DNA from: Dermatemys mawii | Lineage: Eukaryota > Chordata > Testudines > Dermatemydidae | Length of the DNA stretch: 64,000 bases | Direction of reading: 5' to 3' | Assembly: GCA_007922305.1 (NCBI GenBank) | Contig: ML677330.1 | Coordinates: forward strand, 709,109-773,108 | Part shown: positions 1 through 13,049 of the stretch, one piece after another | Position numbering within the stretch: position 1 is the first letter of the stretch | How the letters are laid out: each line of letters opens with the position of its first letter | Notes under the pieces: model-generated | Databases searched by the model: none | Seen by the model: the letters and a program-made list of their open reading frames with translations, nothing else | Told to the model about the DNA's origin: nothing | Translations under genes and position numbers: made by a program

Positions 1-480
1 TGTGATCCACTATAATCCCCAGATTTTGTTTTTTAGCAGTACTATGACCTAGCCAGCTACTCTCCATTTTTCAGTTGCATTTTTGATTTTTTCCCTTAAG
101 TGCAGTACTTTGCACTTGTCTTTATTGACTTTAATCTTGTTGATTTCAGACCAGTTGTCCAGTTTGTCAAGGCAATACTGAATTCTAATTCTGTCCTCCG
201 AAGAACTAGCAATTCCTCCCTCTCAGTTTGGAGTCATCCACAAGTTATATAAGCAGACTGTCCACTACATTATCCAATCATGATGAAACACTGAGTAGTT
301 CTAGACCCAGGACCAGCAGCAAATTCAGGTCAAATAGTTTCAGTAGTTGACCTGAAATTGCATTTTTCGGTTAAGACACCACTCATCCAATTTTTTTCCC
401 CTAGCTTTTTTACTAACCTATCTTAAAGGGCTGTTGAGACATAAAATGCCTTATCAACATTATTGAATTAAGATCCTTAT
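1..480 (-). mobile_element. CR1 LINE fragment, ORF2 reverse-transcriptase region
   Basis: The plus strand reads as the complement of the CR1 ORF2 reverse-transcriptase region I know from turtle and archosaur genomes. Recognisable stretches run through the positions near 5-30 (ctataatccccagatt), 100-200 (agtactttgcacttgtc) and 225-260. From about 330 the match is patchy but resumes near 395-470. The element is cut by the window edge on its 5' side. No open frame remains, so it is a dead copy. The assignment comes from remembered consensus, not a search. Confidence 0.75.
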
Positions 481-1734
481 ATGGAAGACATCATGAAAGC
501 ACAAACATTACTGTTTTACCCACCTTTGGGGTTGTCATTTCTTTAATCTAAATTAGGGATGAGTGACCTCTTTGTATAGAGGTATTTATATGGGACCCAA
601 CCATCTGTGCACCAGCTTAAAGAACATTTATCAACACTATTCCATTCAGAGTTCATCACACAGCAAGATTCCTTCTAATGGGAAAGCATATTGCTATTCT
701 GCATAATGGGAGACTTAAAAAAATGTAACTCCTTGTGCAGTGAACTAAAAATACCCTTACTTGGCTTTTTTTGATTGAGGAAACTCAGTCATTTTAGTCT
801 ACTGACCTTCTAGATTAGATTTTTGCACCATCCACTTTCAAAAGTCCAAGAAAATACTGACCTACGCAACTGCTGATGTGATGTTGCTGGCTCTGGCGTT
901 AATTTGGCATCAGACACGTGAGGAATGATTGCCATTTTTGTGGATCAATGGAAACCAATTTTCATTAAATGATAAATCAGTTTTAGATTTTTAGGTCTTC
1001 TCACCTCTTATTGTGAGGAGCACCTCTCCCCTCTTTATGTGCCATAAATTCACATAGTTATCACATAGTTATCCCTGGTGTTTCTTTCTAGTTGACTGGC
1101 ACTGTCCCTTCCAAAAAATTCTTTAATACCTTAAAAAAACCCCAAAAAATCTTTTCCCAGCTTCCTGCAGACTCTCAAGCCGCATTCCATCCTCCCTGGA
1201 GCTTTGTCAGGCTGTAAACATTCCACTGTTACCCCGTGTTCTGGTGCAATTCTGATTTTCTTTACAAGTTTTTATTTCTCCCCTCCAAAAATAAATATTT
1301 TTGTGACCTGTGTCTGGTCCAAAAGAGCAAAGCCAAGATTTATTTATTTTTTGGGGAGAGGAGAGGATTTCCCTCTGCCTGTGCATTAAATGACCTTCCC
1401 ATCTATTAGAAAGCTCCTGAGAATTTTACTGTCTACTTAACTAATCTCTTCTTCAAGTACTTGAAAAAAAAATAAGTTATTGCTTACTTCCCACTAATCT
1501 TCTAGGGCTGCTGGTGCGGGGCAGGGCGCTGGACTGGGGGACCTTGGAACAGTTGACTAGGTCCAGTACCTGGCTTCTCATTCGGTGCCATTGCTGCCAT
1601 GTCCCTGGCTGTGATCATGCAAGTGCTGGAGGCTGGGTGCGGGTGTAGTGAATGCTCAGCATGCACTACAGTGGTCCATGCAGTCACAAACTGCCCTTTC
1701 CTGTAGTTAGATGACAACTACACCATGTGTGCTT
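481..1734. other. no recognised feature
   Basis: I see no coding frame above about 70 residues and no repeat I can name. Short A and T runs lie near 1130-1150 and 1465. Small ORFs here look like chance. Confidence 0.5.
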
Positions 1735-1995
1735 TAGTAGCATAGCTACAGCATCACAGCTTTGTTGCTATAGCTCTGTAGCATAGAGACAGACAGTGAT
1801 GGAAGGGTTTTTCCATTGCAGTAGGAATGCCAATTCCCTGAGTGGTAGTAGCTATATCTATGGAAGCATTCATCCATTGACCTAGCTGCATCTGCACCAG
1901 GGGTTAAGTTGGCATGGTTACAGGGCTGAGGGGTGTGGATTATTCCACATCTGACTACTGTAGCTCTCTCAATTTAAGGGTAGTCCAGGTCTTAC
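1735..1995. mobile_element. degenerate MITE of the GTCTACAC type
   Basis: This stretch resembles the turtle MITE family whose ends carry a variant of TAGTGTAGAC and whose interior has the 'cagctgcatctgcac' type of motif seen here near 1885. The right end (gtagtccaggtct, near 1980) fits a decayed terminus. Ends and target duplication are not clear, so the boundaries are approximate. Confidence 0.4.
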
Positions 1996-4373
1996 TTGCA
2001 GCTCAGCTGGATATGTGGAAATCCAGCTAAGATGCAAGAATACATGACAAGGATGCCAAATAGGAGCATCACACAAGAAGCATGACACTCAGCAACACTT
2101 GGATGTGGAAGTATTCCCCTCTTAAGCCTGTCGCCACTTAGAGAACCATTTTCTCATGCTGGGACTGTAGTGTCCAGAGAATTCCTTATAAGAGCATCAG
2201 CCTCAGAATGGGAGGGAAGGCTATCTAAATGGCAGCAAAAGACCAGAGCAGCATGTCCTAATTTTGCTGTTGCTGAAAAAAAGTGTGGAGAGCGAGGCTG
2301 GCAAAGTTTAAGAATTAAACAGGAAGTAAAAGAAACCCACAATTCATATTACTGCTTTTTCTTTTTAAATACCCTCTGGGCACTAAGGTGCTTATGTCCC
2401 ATGTAATATTTCTGGACAGTCTCCTTTTAATTTTCTGCACCTTAAAATACAAGTATCATATCCAAATTGTTACGCTGCCTTTTGCCCTGCCTCATTAAAT
2501 TCATAAAAATGGCCACCAGATGTCAATCTTACCCCACAAAAATGATGCTGGACCATTTGACTGGCAGTCCAAGCTCCTTAGCAGAACTTCAGCTCTCTTT
2601 TACATATGGGTTCATATCATTGCAAATCTTGTAAAGTTAGCTACTGCACTTAGTCTTTCACACACACATCAGTTGATTTTATAAGCTATGTGGCAACGTT
2701 CACATCACTCCAGGGAGTACAATTGAACCCCATATTAAGTAGCTAAAATCTAATTCTGTTTAACTGACAGAGCTGAATAAGAAAAGAAAATTTTAGCCAT
2801 CAAAGTTTATACAACTCTTTGGGCCAGCATGTTACTCTTTATTAATCTTAGATTTCCAATTTTTGTTATATCTTAGTGAATAATGTTGCAGACCCCCAAG
2901 AAAAGAATTTGAATAAGACCATTTAAATGTGAAAAAAATTAAGTCAAGTTAAATGAAGAATAATTAAAACCCAGCAGAAGAATTAGATGCTTTGAATTTC
3001 TGAAGTGTTTGTACCTGGTGTTTTTATTTCCAGTTTTAAGTGTCATTTGTCTTCCCAGAGACATGGTTTCATATTTGTTACATGCCTGAGTGCAACTTTT
3101 TTTTCTTTTTAAAAGGATGTTGTTCCTACTTCATCTGTTCACTAGTGTGAAAAATAAGATTCCAAAGGGCTAACCCAAATGATTGTCAGCTAAAGAAGGG
3201 GCTTTAATAGCTGGGAGAAGTACACATTAAGGACAAGCAGATCTCAGATCGGAGAGAATAAAACCCAAAACTGAGAATGATACAGAAGGATATCACAAAG
3301 TGATATGCTGAAACTGAAATTTGCTTATAAATGGGACTGGCATGAGATAGGTATCTCTCTCTGGTTGGCCTTTTGTTAACACTCAACTGGTAAACTTCTC
3401 TATATCCATTGTGGCTTGCAATAAAGCCTGAACAAGTTTGGTTGCCTGATTTAATTTCATCCAGGTTTCAGCACTCAGAATAAAATCATTTAAGATATAG
3501 TCATCCTTTTTGCCTCATACAACTGTTTCCACTCATTCTGACAGCTCCGGATTTAATATGAAAAGGGCAGGAGGGCATGATCATAAGATCATACTCTACA
3601 TTCCTGAGAGTCTGAGCCAAACAGAGATGATTCCATGACATCTATTTCATAACACACATGGAACAATGTGATATTTCAGGGGCCTGAGTTCTAGACATTG
3701 ACAATTAAATATGGTTTTGCAGAGAAATCACGGTGCTTAGTTCATATTTTGACCAGGAAAGTGAGGTGAGGTGCAGTGCATGTATTTATCTGGCACTGCT
3801 AGTCATATTGGGAATCAGAAGTGGAACCCCAGTACTATGATGGGGTGAACTGGCTTAGAAATAAATTAAGAGCTCCTGCCAAACCTTGGCCTATTTTCAG
3901 AAATGAATATGAATAGAAAAACCAAAATACCATAAAAATGAGAACTCAGACGCAAAGGAAAAAAAGTCAAACCATTAATCTTTCTGTATCCCAATTCTCC
4001 ATCTGTAATATAGAGATAGTGCTTTCTTCAGCCCACTTTTTTTGGTCCTATTTAGATAGTCAGTTCCTTGGGACAGGGACTGTCTCTTATGAGTCTGTAT
4101 ATGCTAGCACAGTGGGACCCCAAGTCTCATTTGGGGATTTTAATTGCTGCTGGGATACGAGTAATAGTTAATGAAAGCAAACAGGAAGACGGAGGGCAGC
4201 ATATTTACATAAGGCACAATCCTGCGAGGTGCTCAGCTGCCGGTGTAGTCCCCAGGAGGAGAGGGTGCTGAGAGCACTTTACAGGCTTGAGCCTCTGGTT
4301 CTCTTTCTACTTGTTTCAGACATAAGAATTCTGTGGTGCAAATTCTGAATAAATTAAAAAGCTTATGCTGGAG
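1996..4373. other. no recognised feature
   Basis: AT-rich unique-looking sequence. ORFs of 60-78 codons at 2154-2406 and 3938-4271 have no recognisable motif and overlap on both strands, so I treat them as chance. Confidence 0.5.
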
Positions 4374-5049
4374 TGTAGTGGGGCAGCTGCTCCACTCCTG
4401 GGTAAACAGGGCTGTGGCTGGGGGCAAGAAGCTCCCAGGCTGATTAGGCATAGCAGCCACAGCTGTGGCTGTGTCAGTTAGGGCCCAGCTGGCCCTTATA
4501 AGTGGGCAGTGGGCCAGGAGCAAAGAGTCTCCTCTGGCTATAGAGGCAGACAGGCCTGGCTGCTGGGGAGACTCAGCAGGGTACCTGGAGTGGAGAAGGG
4601 CTCGGGAAAGGCTAGAGGAGCTCCAGCCTGGAAACCCCGCAGGCTGCAGGGCCTAGGAGATGGCCCCAAAAGGGGTCCTGGGGCTGTAGGGGACAGCTCA
4701 CAGGTAGGCAAAAACAGCAGGCCAAATTTTCCTTGCCTATGATGATTGGCTTAAACAGACTGCAGTCGGCTCCAGTGAAAGGGGGCTTGATGGTGACTGG
4801 CAGTAGCTCATAGGCTGAGGTAAGGTGGGGATAGTGGTTGGGGGTTCCCTGGGGAGCAGAGACCCAGAGATCTGTGGCGGTACTGTAAGGGGGCAGCACC
4901 CCAGGACAGAGGGCACCCCGGTCCAGGAGGGACATGGGGCCAACCGCAAGTGGGACATCAGCCTGCAGAGGGCACTTAGAGGCTGAAAATGCTAATTCCC
5001 TGGATGACCAGCAGGAGGTAATACAGTGGTGAGTTGCCGTGCTGCTATA
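4374..5049 (+). mobile_element. solo LTR, plus orientation
   Basis: A 676-bp GC-rich block begins TGTAGTGGGG and ends GCTGCTATA (expected TACA). It is flanked on both sides by the same five bases, TGGAG, at 4369-4373 and 5050-5054, the size of duplication left by LTR-retroelement integration. A TATA-like ccttataag lies near 4494. A second, diverged copy lies at 35862-36522 on the other strand, sharing the TGTAGTGGGG start and blocks such as gctccagcctg and the ctggcagtag region. No internal retroelement genes flank it, so it is a solo LTR. Gypsy or ERV class cannot be decided from this sequence. Confidence 0.85.
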
Positions 5050-6689
5050 TGGAGATAAAAAGAGGAAATCTGGTTAATAAAAGGATTTATTTCAGTAACT
5101 AAAACCCCAATCCTCTACTGCAAGTGAAATGTTCATTTCAAGGCAGAAAACAAATCAGCCATAGTAGTAATGATTACAATATGAGCTTGTGATTCATATT
5201 CAAAGCAGCATAATTACTGTGAATATCATATGGGATTTCAAAATGAGGAAAGAGAATTTTAGTGCTTTCTAGGTTAAAGATAAACATAACTGATTTATGA
5301 TTAATACCATGGTCTAGCTTATCTTGCAAATATATTGTGTTTCACACATTAATGAGGATAAAGGCATTTTTGTCATTTCTATATGAAACCCAATATTCAC
5401 ATACCAGAAGCAAGAGGAGGGATACTTGACATCATTCATGCCAGAGTCAAGTCCATCTGTTGCATAGCAACAGGAAGATGAATGGGATGATGAAAGATTA
5501 AAGAAAACATGGAAGTTTCTGAAAATTGTATTGAATAAGTAACAATTGTGAGAAAGCAGGTTCACATCTTCCTGTAGCCACGTTGTGAATTACATAAGCA
5601 CAACACATTTCCTGGACTTACTGAGAGTTGAAGGTTAGTGGCCCGAAAGCTGTGTCTGATCACCAACTCTTTCCAGTTGCCCACTGGTGCTTAGCACTTC
5701 TTTGTCATTAATCTGTTGTCACTGTTCCCAGCTAAGGAAACAAATAAGCGTGTATATTATCATTACAGTTTCATTTAGCGAGCCCTCGACATCTTTAAAG
5801 AATTAGGATCTGATCCTGCAAGATGTCAAGCTCTTTCAGTGCCCATAGAGGTGATTTGGAGTTTGGGTATTCCACTTGCAGAGGGCTCTCACAACCTCAC
5901 AGGATCCAGACCCTGTGTTATTTATTTAGGTTTAAAAATATATAGATGCCAATCCAAGGCCCTAAAACATCAACAATACAATAAAATTCCAGCAGCATTT
6001 AAATGATCAATTCAACAGGAACACAACCAGCCAGATTCTCTCTCACCCGTTTCTCATTGTGGGGATATACCTTCAGTCCTCTCCAAAAACACTCTCAAAC
6101 AATTGTCTTTTGCAACACATCTGGAAAGGTCACCCAATCTCGACTATGTCTGACCAAGGGGAAAGCAAGTTCCAGAGTCCTGAAGCTGTCCTAGAAACTA
6201 CTGCCGGCTGCTCTGTCTTTTATAAGAAGTGGATCCAGCTTGAGTGCCCTTATGACTGCACCGCTACATTCACCTTTCAGGCTGCCCGAATCATTTCTTG
6301 CTATTCCCTCTGAGATATTAAGAAAGGTATTTTGTAGGATTGATTTTTTTTAAAAAAAATTGGATTCAAAGCCATATTTTAATCCAATGCAAAAGTAGGA
6401 TTGTTGTGAGCCCCCATGGAAAATTCAAAAAATATCAGTCTGGTATTTAAGATATTTCAGGGTTAAATCAGCAAGGGGAAAAAGTCATTTGACTCTTACC
6501 TGATCATCATCCTGCCACAATAACGAGAATTGTTGGTTGCTCCATCTGTGCATATCTGACATGCTGCTTTGCTCATGATGAGGTTTGACATGACAGAAGG
6601 CAGGAGGTGCACTCCACATCTGTACTACTTGTGGGAGTGGCAGGAAAAGCTCTTTGGGCTGAGTAACTTCTATGTCAGAGATGTAGAAA
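5050..6689. other. no recognised feature
   Basis: AT-rich sequence with scattered chance ORFs up to 84 codons. No motif, repeat end or RNA gene was recognised. Confidence 0.5.
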
Positions 6690-6790
6690 TCCAACTTCAC
6701 CCTAGGAGTCCAATCCTGCTCCCACTGATGTCCATGACAAAAATGACAATGGCAAACTCCAGCAGAATTAGACCAACTCCCTTTCTTGTG
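6690..6790. repeat. palindromic MITE-like repeat (short, decayed)
   Basis: Contains 'ccaatcctgctcccactgatgt' type sequence typical of the short turtle palindromes built around a CCATTGACTTCAATGG-like centre. The inverted half is weak, so this is a tentative call. Confidence 0.35.
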
Positions 6791-8074
6791 TTAAGTGGAA
6801 TTTTACTTCCCAAAATTCTTCATAGCCAGGGAGGAAGGCACTAGTCAGGACACGTCAGGGCATGAGAAACCAGCCTTAGAAGAATTACATTCAAGATGGA
6901 AACCAGGATTTATCCTAATCCCTACTCCTGTGAGAACATTAAGTGATATAGGACCAGATTGTAGCTAGCCCTTATGTGAATGCACAGGGAGTCTTCCTTG
7001 CCCTGCCCCCTCACACTATCTAAGGACTAACCACTTCTGGAGCCCCAGGATTTAGGGGAGCATAGGGACTGTCTCATCTCTGCACCTTTCTATTCCTGCT
7101 TCTTTATAGAGATCAGTGGCATGAGCCCATACCACAGGTCAGCCACATTGGGGGGTGGGGGGGAAATCAAGGAACTTTGAGAGATTGCAACTCTAGAGGC
7201 AGAATCAATGCCTGAACATTCCCTGGGGTGGTGCAGCTCTGCATCACCTCTATTGCAGGGTAGTGCTTGGGATTGCATAGGAAGTTCACAAGCCTGTGCT
7301 AAATGAAGGGCGCTAACCCTTCTATCTAACTAAACTAACACTGCTAAAGCATATGCCACGATAGTGACAGGTACTTTCTAAGGGTACATCTACACAGATT
7401 TTTAAAATCCATGGCAGTTATGGCTATCAATAGGATCTGCACGTAAAGCAAACAAAGACTATACAACACATGCGTTTTAAGGGCAACATGTTAAAAAGCA
7501 GAACAACCATCTCCGGAATTCCTCAGCATAAATAATTGGGATTGTTTACTCGATACAGGAGAAGCTCTTCCATTGTTTTAAATGAAATCCTAATTTTCCT
7601 ACCACCATTTTTCACTGTTTTCTATTTATCAAAAGCAACCTTAGTTTAGCAAGAAAAGCTACTCTAATAGAGTTCTCTGATTTAAAATAGAAGGAAGAAT
7701 ACAGTATATTATTGGAGAATGTTTTGCTTGGAGAAATCCATTTGATACAGGTCATATTGAACTATTTCATCTTATACATCGTATTAATTTTTACTCAGAG
7801 TGACCTTCCTTAGCAAGACTCTGGCTTGATGTAAAACCCAAGGTGGCAACACCACAAACTGTTCTGTTTGTTCTTTACCTCAAAAGAGAACGTAAATTGG
7901 AGCAATTGGGTAAATCTAGCAGACCTATATGCTTTCATTTTTCTGAAAGTTGATGCTTGCACAGTACTTTGAAAGCATCAGAACAATACATAGAAAGTAA
8001 ATGTTGATGAGGTGGCAAGGAATTCTGCATGCCTATACACCAAAGAGGTCATAGCAGTAGAAAATGAAGACTCT
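6791..8074. other. no confident feature
   Basis: A possible decayed MITE end, gggtacatctacacag, lies near 7382. No partner end is convincing. The rest is AT-rich and unassigned. Confidence 0.4.
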
Positions 8075-8272
8075 CTCTCTCTACAGCACTTGGGCAAGGC
8101 TGCACTGTAGAATCAACCCAGGTTCTTAGCTATATTTTAGCCAAATCACTACCAGTCACACAGAAAAAACCTCTGACTGGGCTTTGGTACACTTTAGACC
8201 TAGGTTATCTTATCCAGTTGAGTATGTGCATTAGAACCCAAGCTTCTGTTTAATTGTAGTGTAGACAGACCA
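8075..8272. repeat. decayed MITE, GTGTAGACAGACC end
   Basis: The left side (ctacagcacttgggcaaggc) and the right end (tagtgtagacagacc, ending near 8272) fit a decayed short DNA transposon of the GTCTACAC type. Target duplication is not visible. Confidence 0.4.
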
Positions 8273-8274
8273 TT

Positions 8275-8405
8275 AGACTCTGTTCCATAAAGCATTTAAA
8301 GCATGCACTTAACTTTAAACATACAAGCAGACACACTGAAACAATGGCATTACTCATATGTTTGTACTTAATCACATAGTTAAGTTCTTTGCTGGACCAG
8401 GACCT
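8275..8405. repeat. palindromic MITE of the CAGCAAAGCACTTAAGC type
   Basis: Arms 'ataaagcatttaaagcatgcactt' and, inverted, 'agttaagttctttgctgga' are diverged halves of a palindrome seen again at 22686-22816, 30765-30852 and 63085-63200. No coding content. Confidence 0.55.
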
Positions 8406-9764
8406 TAAAAAGCAGTAGGAAGCCACAGCTTAGCCATTATTTGTATTCTGGAATTCATGGAACCTCCTTTTTGTGTTAAACAGGTTACATGGACCTGTAA
8501 GAGGACTGTCCATTTTTCACATCCCTCAGCCAAAGGCAATTTTGCAGTGTTCTACCTCAGTTTCCCCTCTTTAGGGCTCTATAAACTCCACCAGTGCACA
8601 GCTCTTAAAAACAGTCACCTCCTGGCTCTAATTTGTTTATTTACAGAATTAGAAATGAACTCAGTGCTAAGGCTTCTCCTCCCTGTGGTTAAGCTCTGCT
8701 CTGAACAGGTCACACCCAACACTACCTGACTGGAATAGTTTCTACTAGTGTCTCAAACTCTCCTGCAGTATTCAGCTTTCTGTTTCTGCTTCTTTCTAGA
8801 GACCATCTGCCCTCTATCAGGTGCCATCCAAGGCTGGTAATGAGGCACAGGTGGGTTGGATCAATTCCCTCTTAAAGGGCCCATTCTACCCTATGACAGG
8901 GCTCTAATGTGCATTCTTATTTAAGACAAATGTCCATGGGAATTTTGCCCCAGTAAGGAGTGGGGCAGAAATATAAACATGTGAGCCTGAACACACTTAG
9001 TTCAACAGTTGTCACAGTCAGTCAGTCATGTTGACATCAGTGGGACTGATTACCACTGTAATCAGGCTTTGTGGAGTCAATCCATAGCTAAGGTTGGTAA
9101 AAGCTCCAGCCCCTTCAATTAACAGAGGAGATACCAGACTTTTTTCTTTTTTTCTTTTTGCAGGCTTGGTTGCCTAATACAGTCAAATGTTTAGCTGAAG
9201 TAAGTGTCACATGCCTGTTAGTGAACGTGCTCTGAAACAGTCAATATTTCCGTATTTTGATGTACACGTTTATTATGAAAACCTAATAAAAAGAGTCAAA
9301 ACAGAAAAAACAGGATTGATCAGTTCTGGATTTCCCTACCTCTCTGCCTACCTTTGAAAAGCTAACTACTGATGCTACTTTCAGCTTAATAAATACAGTG
9401 GCATGCAACATCAGCATGAGATGAATGAATTATACATTCACATACTCAGTAGAATGAGTGTTCTTTACAACACTCAGAAAGCAGGTGACGTACAACATGA
9501 TTTTCCTTGGGGAAACAGGAGGAGACTTGCAAGAGGAAAAAACATAATTTTGGAGTTACACTAATTTTGTAAAATGTAATACTATTGAGACCTTTATATA
9601 TTTTGTTCTGTACCAACAATTATGATGGTATACTTAATGATAATTATATAACTGTAAACATGCCTTTAGTATGAATCATAGATTTACTACTTTGCTTAGG
9701 TTGCTGATTATTCAGGTTTCTCTTGTTTGAGTGAAAAGTGCATTGTTCCCTGGATGAAGAATGT
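8406..9764. other. no confident feature
   Basis: One 90-codon ORF at 8457-8729 has no recognisable motif. A pyrimidine tract lies near 9140-9160. Otherwise unassigned. Confidence 0.45.
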
Positions 9765-9985
9765 GGATTAGTGGTCTGAGCAAAGGAATAGGGTCCTGGA
9801 ACTGAATTCTAATCCTGCTTTTATAACTACGGCCTCTGTCCTCCCACATTGTGTATTTAGTGAAGTTTGTGCCTCAGTTTCCCTCTCTGCAAAAGAGGAC
9901 ACAACCATATATGTAGTGCATATGTACCACTGAAATTTAATTAGATTTAGTAAAGCATATTGAAGATTAAAAGTGCTAGGCGTTG
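9765..9985 (+). mobile_element. MIR-like SINE, sense
   Basis: The order of motifs is that of a MIR: a tRNA-like left part (agtggtctgagcaaaggaat), the core, then 'tgcctcagtttccctctctgc' near 9870 and the 3' side 'taaagcatattgaagatt'. Diverged. A short minus-strand ORF overlapping it is a shadow. Confidence 0.6.
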
Positions 9986-11274
9986 TTATAACATAAGACC
10001 TACAAATAATGGAAGAAAAATCTGTACTTGTCAAATATTTGGAGAACAGTAAATTGAAACGCAGTCACAATTTTAAATACAAAGATATATTATATATTCC
10101 AGTAGCAGAGTGAACGGTTTGGATCAGATTCTGTCCTCTAACGTGCCCTGGCGGATCCCACGGAGGCTAGTGAGAGTTGGGCATGCACCAGCAGAGGCAA
10201 AATCTGGCCCTTACTGCATAGATTTTAAGAGATTTTTCAAACCCATCTTGTCCTAAGTAGAAACTAAAAGCTTAGAACAGAAACAGAATCTTCACAAGTC
10301 CTTTGTGCTTGAGCAATTTTCAATATGCAGTATATTGTCCTGACAGTGCAAGCTGTGCACTGCAGTGCACCTTGGAAAAATTTCAGCTTGTACACAGGTT
10401 TTGTCCAGCTACAGTATGTAGCCTGAATGATGTGCACCAGTGTACTGGATAGCAGGCCAGAGTCCAGAGAGTGCAATTTGCAGTGCTTATATTCAGTTTT
10501 TCATACAAAGTGTAAGATCTTTCACAAGAAGCCATGTAAAGGAGAAGTGTGAACTCTGATTTAACAAAGCTCAAAACACAAGAGCCAGTGCAGACACTGA
10601 AATGTTGGAAGAAATGTTCCTAGAGTGTTCAGCCGTACATAACTAACATTGCAGATGACAATTAAAACCACTTAACTAATGCAACTGGATATGACCTTGG
10701 GACTTGTTACAATTTTCATGGACAATAACTTATTTTTGTGTTTTCTCTCACTTTTTTTGGTTAAGAAGATAATTTTCCCCCTCCCGCTTATAGCTTTTAA
10801 TGTGGTCAGGAAACTGTTAGGTACAGTCAAATCAAATTGGTAATCCCCGAACGACATAGTCCATTGCATATTTTGCATATCTCATGGCTTCATATACAGA
10901 AGACCAGAATCTGATCTCTCTCTTACAGCAAAGGAAAGCCAGACCATGGAAAATTAGGGAAATGTATGTATAATTTTTATGGAAAAATATCCATGACTTG
11001 GTTTCTCCACTCCTGTTGTATCGTTACCCACTCGGTGCTAAAGGGTTCATTTCTTCCCTCTGACAGGGGACTGGAGAGGAGTCACACAGGCAATAGGCAC
11101 ATCTGCGTTGGTGTAAATGAAGTACCAAGAGCTGCCAGCTTGTGGATGGAGTTGCCATGGCAATACAATGGAAGACCAACAACTGGACTTTAACTTTTAA
11201 TGACTGGCAGATGGGAAGGCAGAACATATGGAATCAGCACATTGAAACAAAAGTGCAAGGTGGGAGCAGTGTGT
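9986..11274. other. no confident feature
   Basis: A short palindromic-MITE-like stretch (ggatcagattctgtcc to aaaatctggccc) lies near 10119-10209. Nothing else is assignable. Confidence 0.45.
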
Positions 11275-11572
11275 GGGTATGTCTACACAGCACCTGAGAG
11301 GTGTAATTCCCAGCTCAGGAAGATGTTCATGCACTAGCTCAAGCTGAGTTAGTGCCTAAAAGCCGCAGTGGCACAGGTGGTGGCTTGGGCTAATCACTTA
11401 AGAACATACCCAGGGGGTTGGGTGGGATTGCACTTTGGTGGCTAGCTCAAGCCATTCCCCATGTAACGGTGGCTACTCTGCTATTTTTCAGGCACTACCT
11501 TGAGCAAAGCTAGCACACAGATATCTGCTTGAGCTGGCACTTACATCTCCCAGCTGCTGTGTAGATATACCC
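11275..11572. mobile_element. 298-bp MITE with 17-bp TIRs
   Basis: The left end gggtatgtctacacagc (11275-11291) and the right end gctgtgtagatataccc (11556-11572) are inverted repeats with one mismatch. The five bases TGTGT occur immediately outside both ends, which may be the target duplication, though the left flank is a GT repeat so chance is possible. There is no coding capacity. The end sequence belongs to the GTCTACAC group also seen at 33071-33358. Confidence 0.8.
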
Positions 11573-12529
11573 TGTGTTACGTAGGCTGCTACCCAGAACA
11601 ATAGGAAATGGAATCCTGGGTTTCTGTTAGAGAGGTAAGTGATGCTGCCAGCATTGTTTTGCATGTAAACTTTGCTTTTCCGTTCAAACCCAGGAATCCT
11701 AACATACTGTATTCTAGTTTACTAGTAAGTGATGGTTTGTTTTGAAAAGGTTGTTCCATGTCATTGCAAAACATCTGCTGTTTATATGGCTCCAAAGAGT
11801 AGCAAGTCTCAACAGGGTGCACATGGTCTTTTGGACCAGCTGAAGGAGCCAAGATGAAAAACAGAAGTGCTGAAGCCAGGGTCTTCCTCTCTGAGTAGGG
11901 GAACCACAGGCTACCTTGCACAAGTTAGAGTCTCAGGGTCTAGCAGTAGAAGGGTACCATCCCAGAGAGACTGTGTAAATGTCAGAGGCCTATAATGCCC
12001 TGTGGATCCATGACACACGCTAACTGCTTTAAAGCCACTGGAATTACTGCAAATTTAGTCCTATGTAATACAGCAGAACATAGCTCAGTAAGTGAAAAAC
12101 AAAGCAGAAGACCTATATCTTTCATTATTGATGCAGCAACATATTACCGTAGCCTTTTCTGAAGCTGTGATGTTTTGTTGGTATTTCATCCATGTTGAAT
12201 TAATTTTCTTGGCAGTTTCTTGATCGTTCCACTGTCTATTTGTTCGAAATGGAAACTGAGCTATGTCAGCCGGTCCCTCTTCTGGCACATGTTTGTACAG
12301 TACAGCTTCCATTTTTCTAATCAATCATTATCAATGTAATTTCCCATTGTGTGCAACAGCACTACAAGACTTTTGGAGAGGATTTCCTCTGAACAACAGA
12401 TCTTGTGCAAAAAATGTTAAAACCTAAGAGAGAATCCATGTGTGTGTGAAAAATGTCCATGTTATTCCAGTCACTTGCACAGTCCTTTCAAGACATTTGA
12501 GTTGGAGCCTTTGATTCTGAGATTTTCAA
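11573..12529. other. no recognised feature
   Basis: A minus-strand ORF of 110 codons at 11589-11921 and another of 79 at 12085-12324 have no motif I recognise and no supporting context. Confidence 0.45.
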
Positions 12530-12655
12530 TGGCTGTCTGAAATTAGACACCTAAATCCTAATAAGCAATCTGATTTTCACAAGTGCTCAACAACCGTAGC
12601 TGCTACAGACATCATGGGAAGCTACAGATGCTCAGCATCTCTGAAATCAAACCAC
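12530..12655. repeat. palindromic MITE, TTAGGCACCTAAAT type
   Basis: The sequence 'aaattagacacctaaatcct' followed by 'tgattttcacaagtgctcaac' matches one half of a turtle palindrome that is clearer at 62070-62275. Diverged copy. Confidence 0.5.
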
Positions 12656-13049
12656 AAATGCCTGTGTACTCTGGATCTAATCCAAAACATTCTGCCTTAA
12701 AAACAAGTTAGAAGCAGTATAGTTCATAACTGCAGTCATATAAAGATGCAACACCCTTAAAAATAGATTTGGACTGGAAATGCATTACAAAAGGGTTAGA
12801 TTTTTAAATAGTCAAGATAAACAAGGCATAATTAGTGCTAATTTGGTTCGACACATCTCACTTCAGAGCTCCCATGAGGCGCTTCAGTCTACAATTGGAC
12901 TGAGTTAGCTCTAGCTTCATTTTATTTGACTTGGATGGACAGACTGAATGTTCATGGATGCTTTATACTAGAATGTATTTAACACAATAGGATTTAATCC
13001 TTATGTTGCTTGGCTGCCACCTGGGCAACAAAGGTGATATGACAGTGAA

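Noticed and set aside
11589..11921. 110-codon minus-strand ORF
   Set aside because: No domain, with an overlapping ORF in a second frame. Length is within chance expectation for this window.
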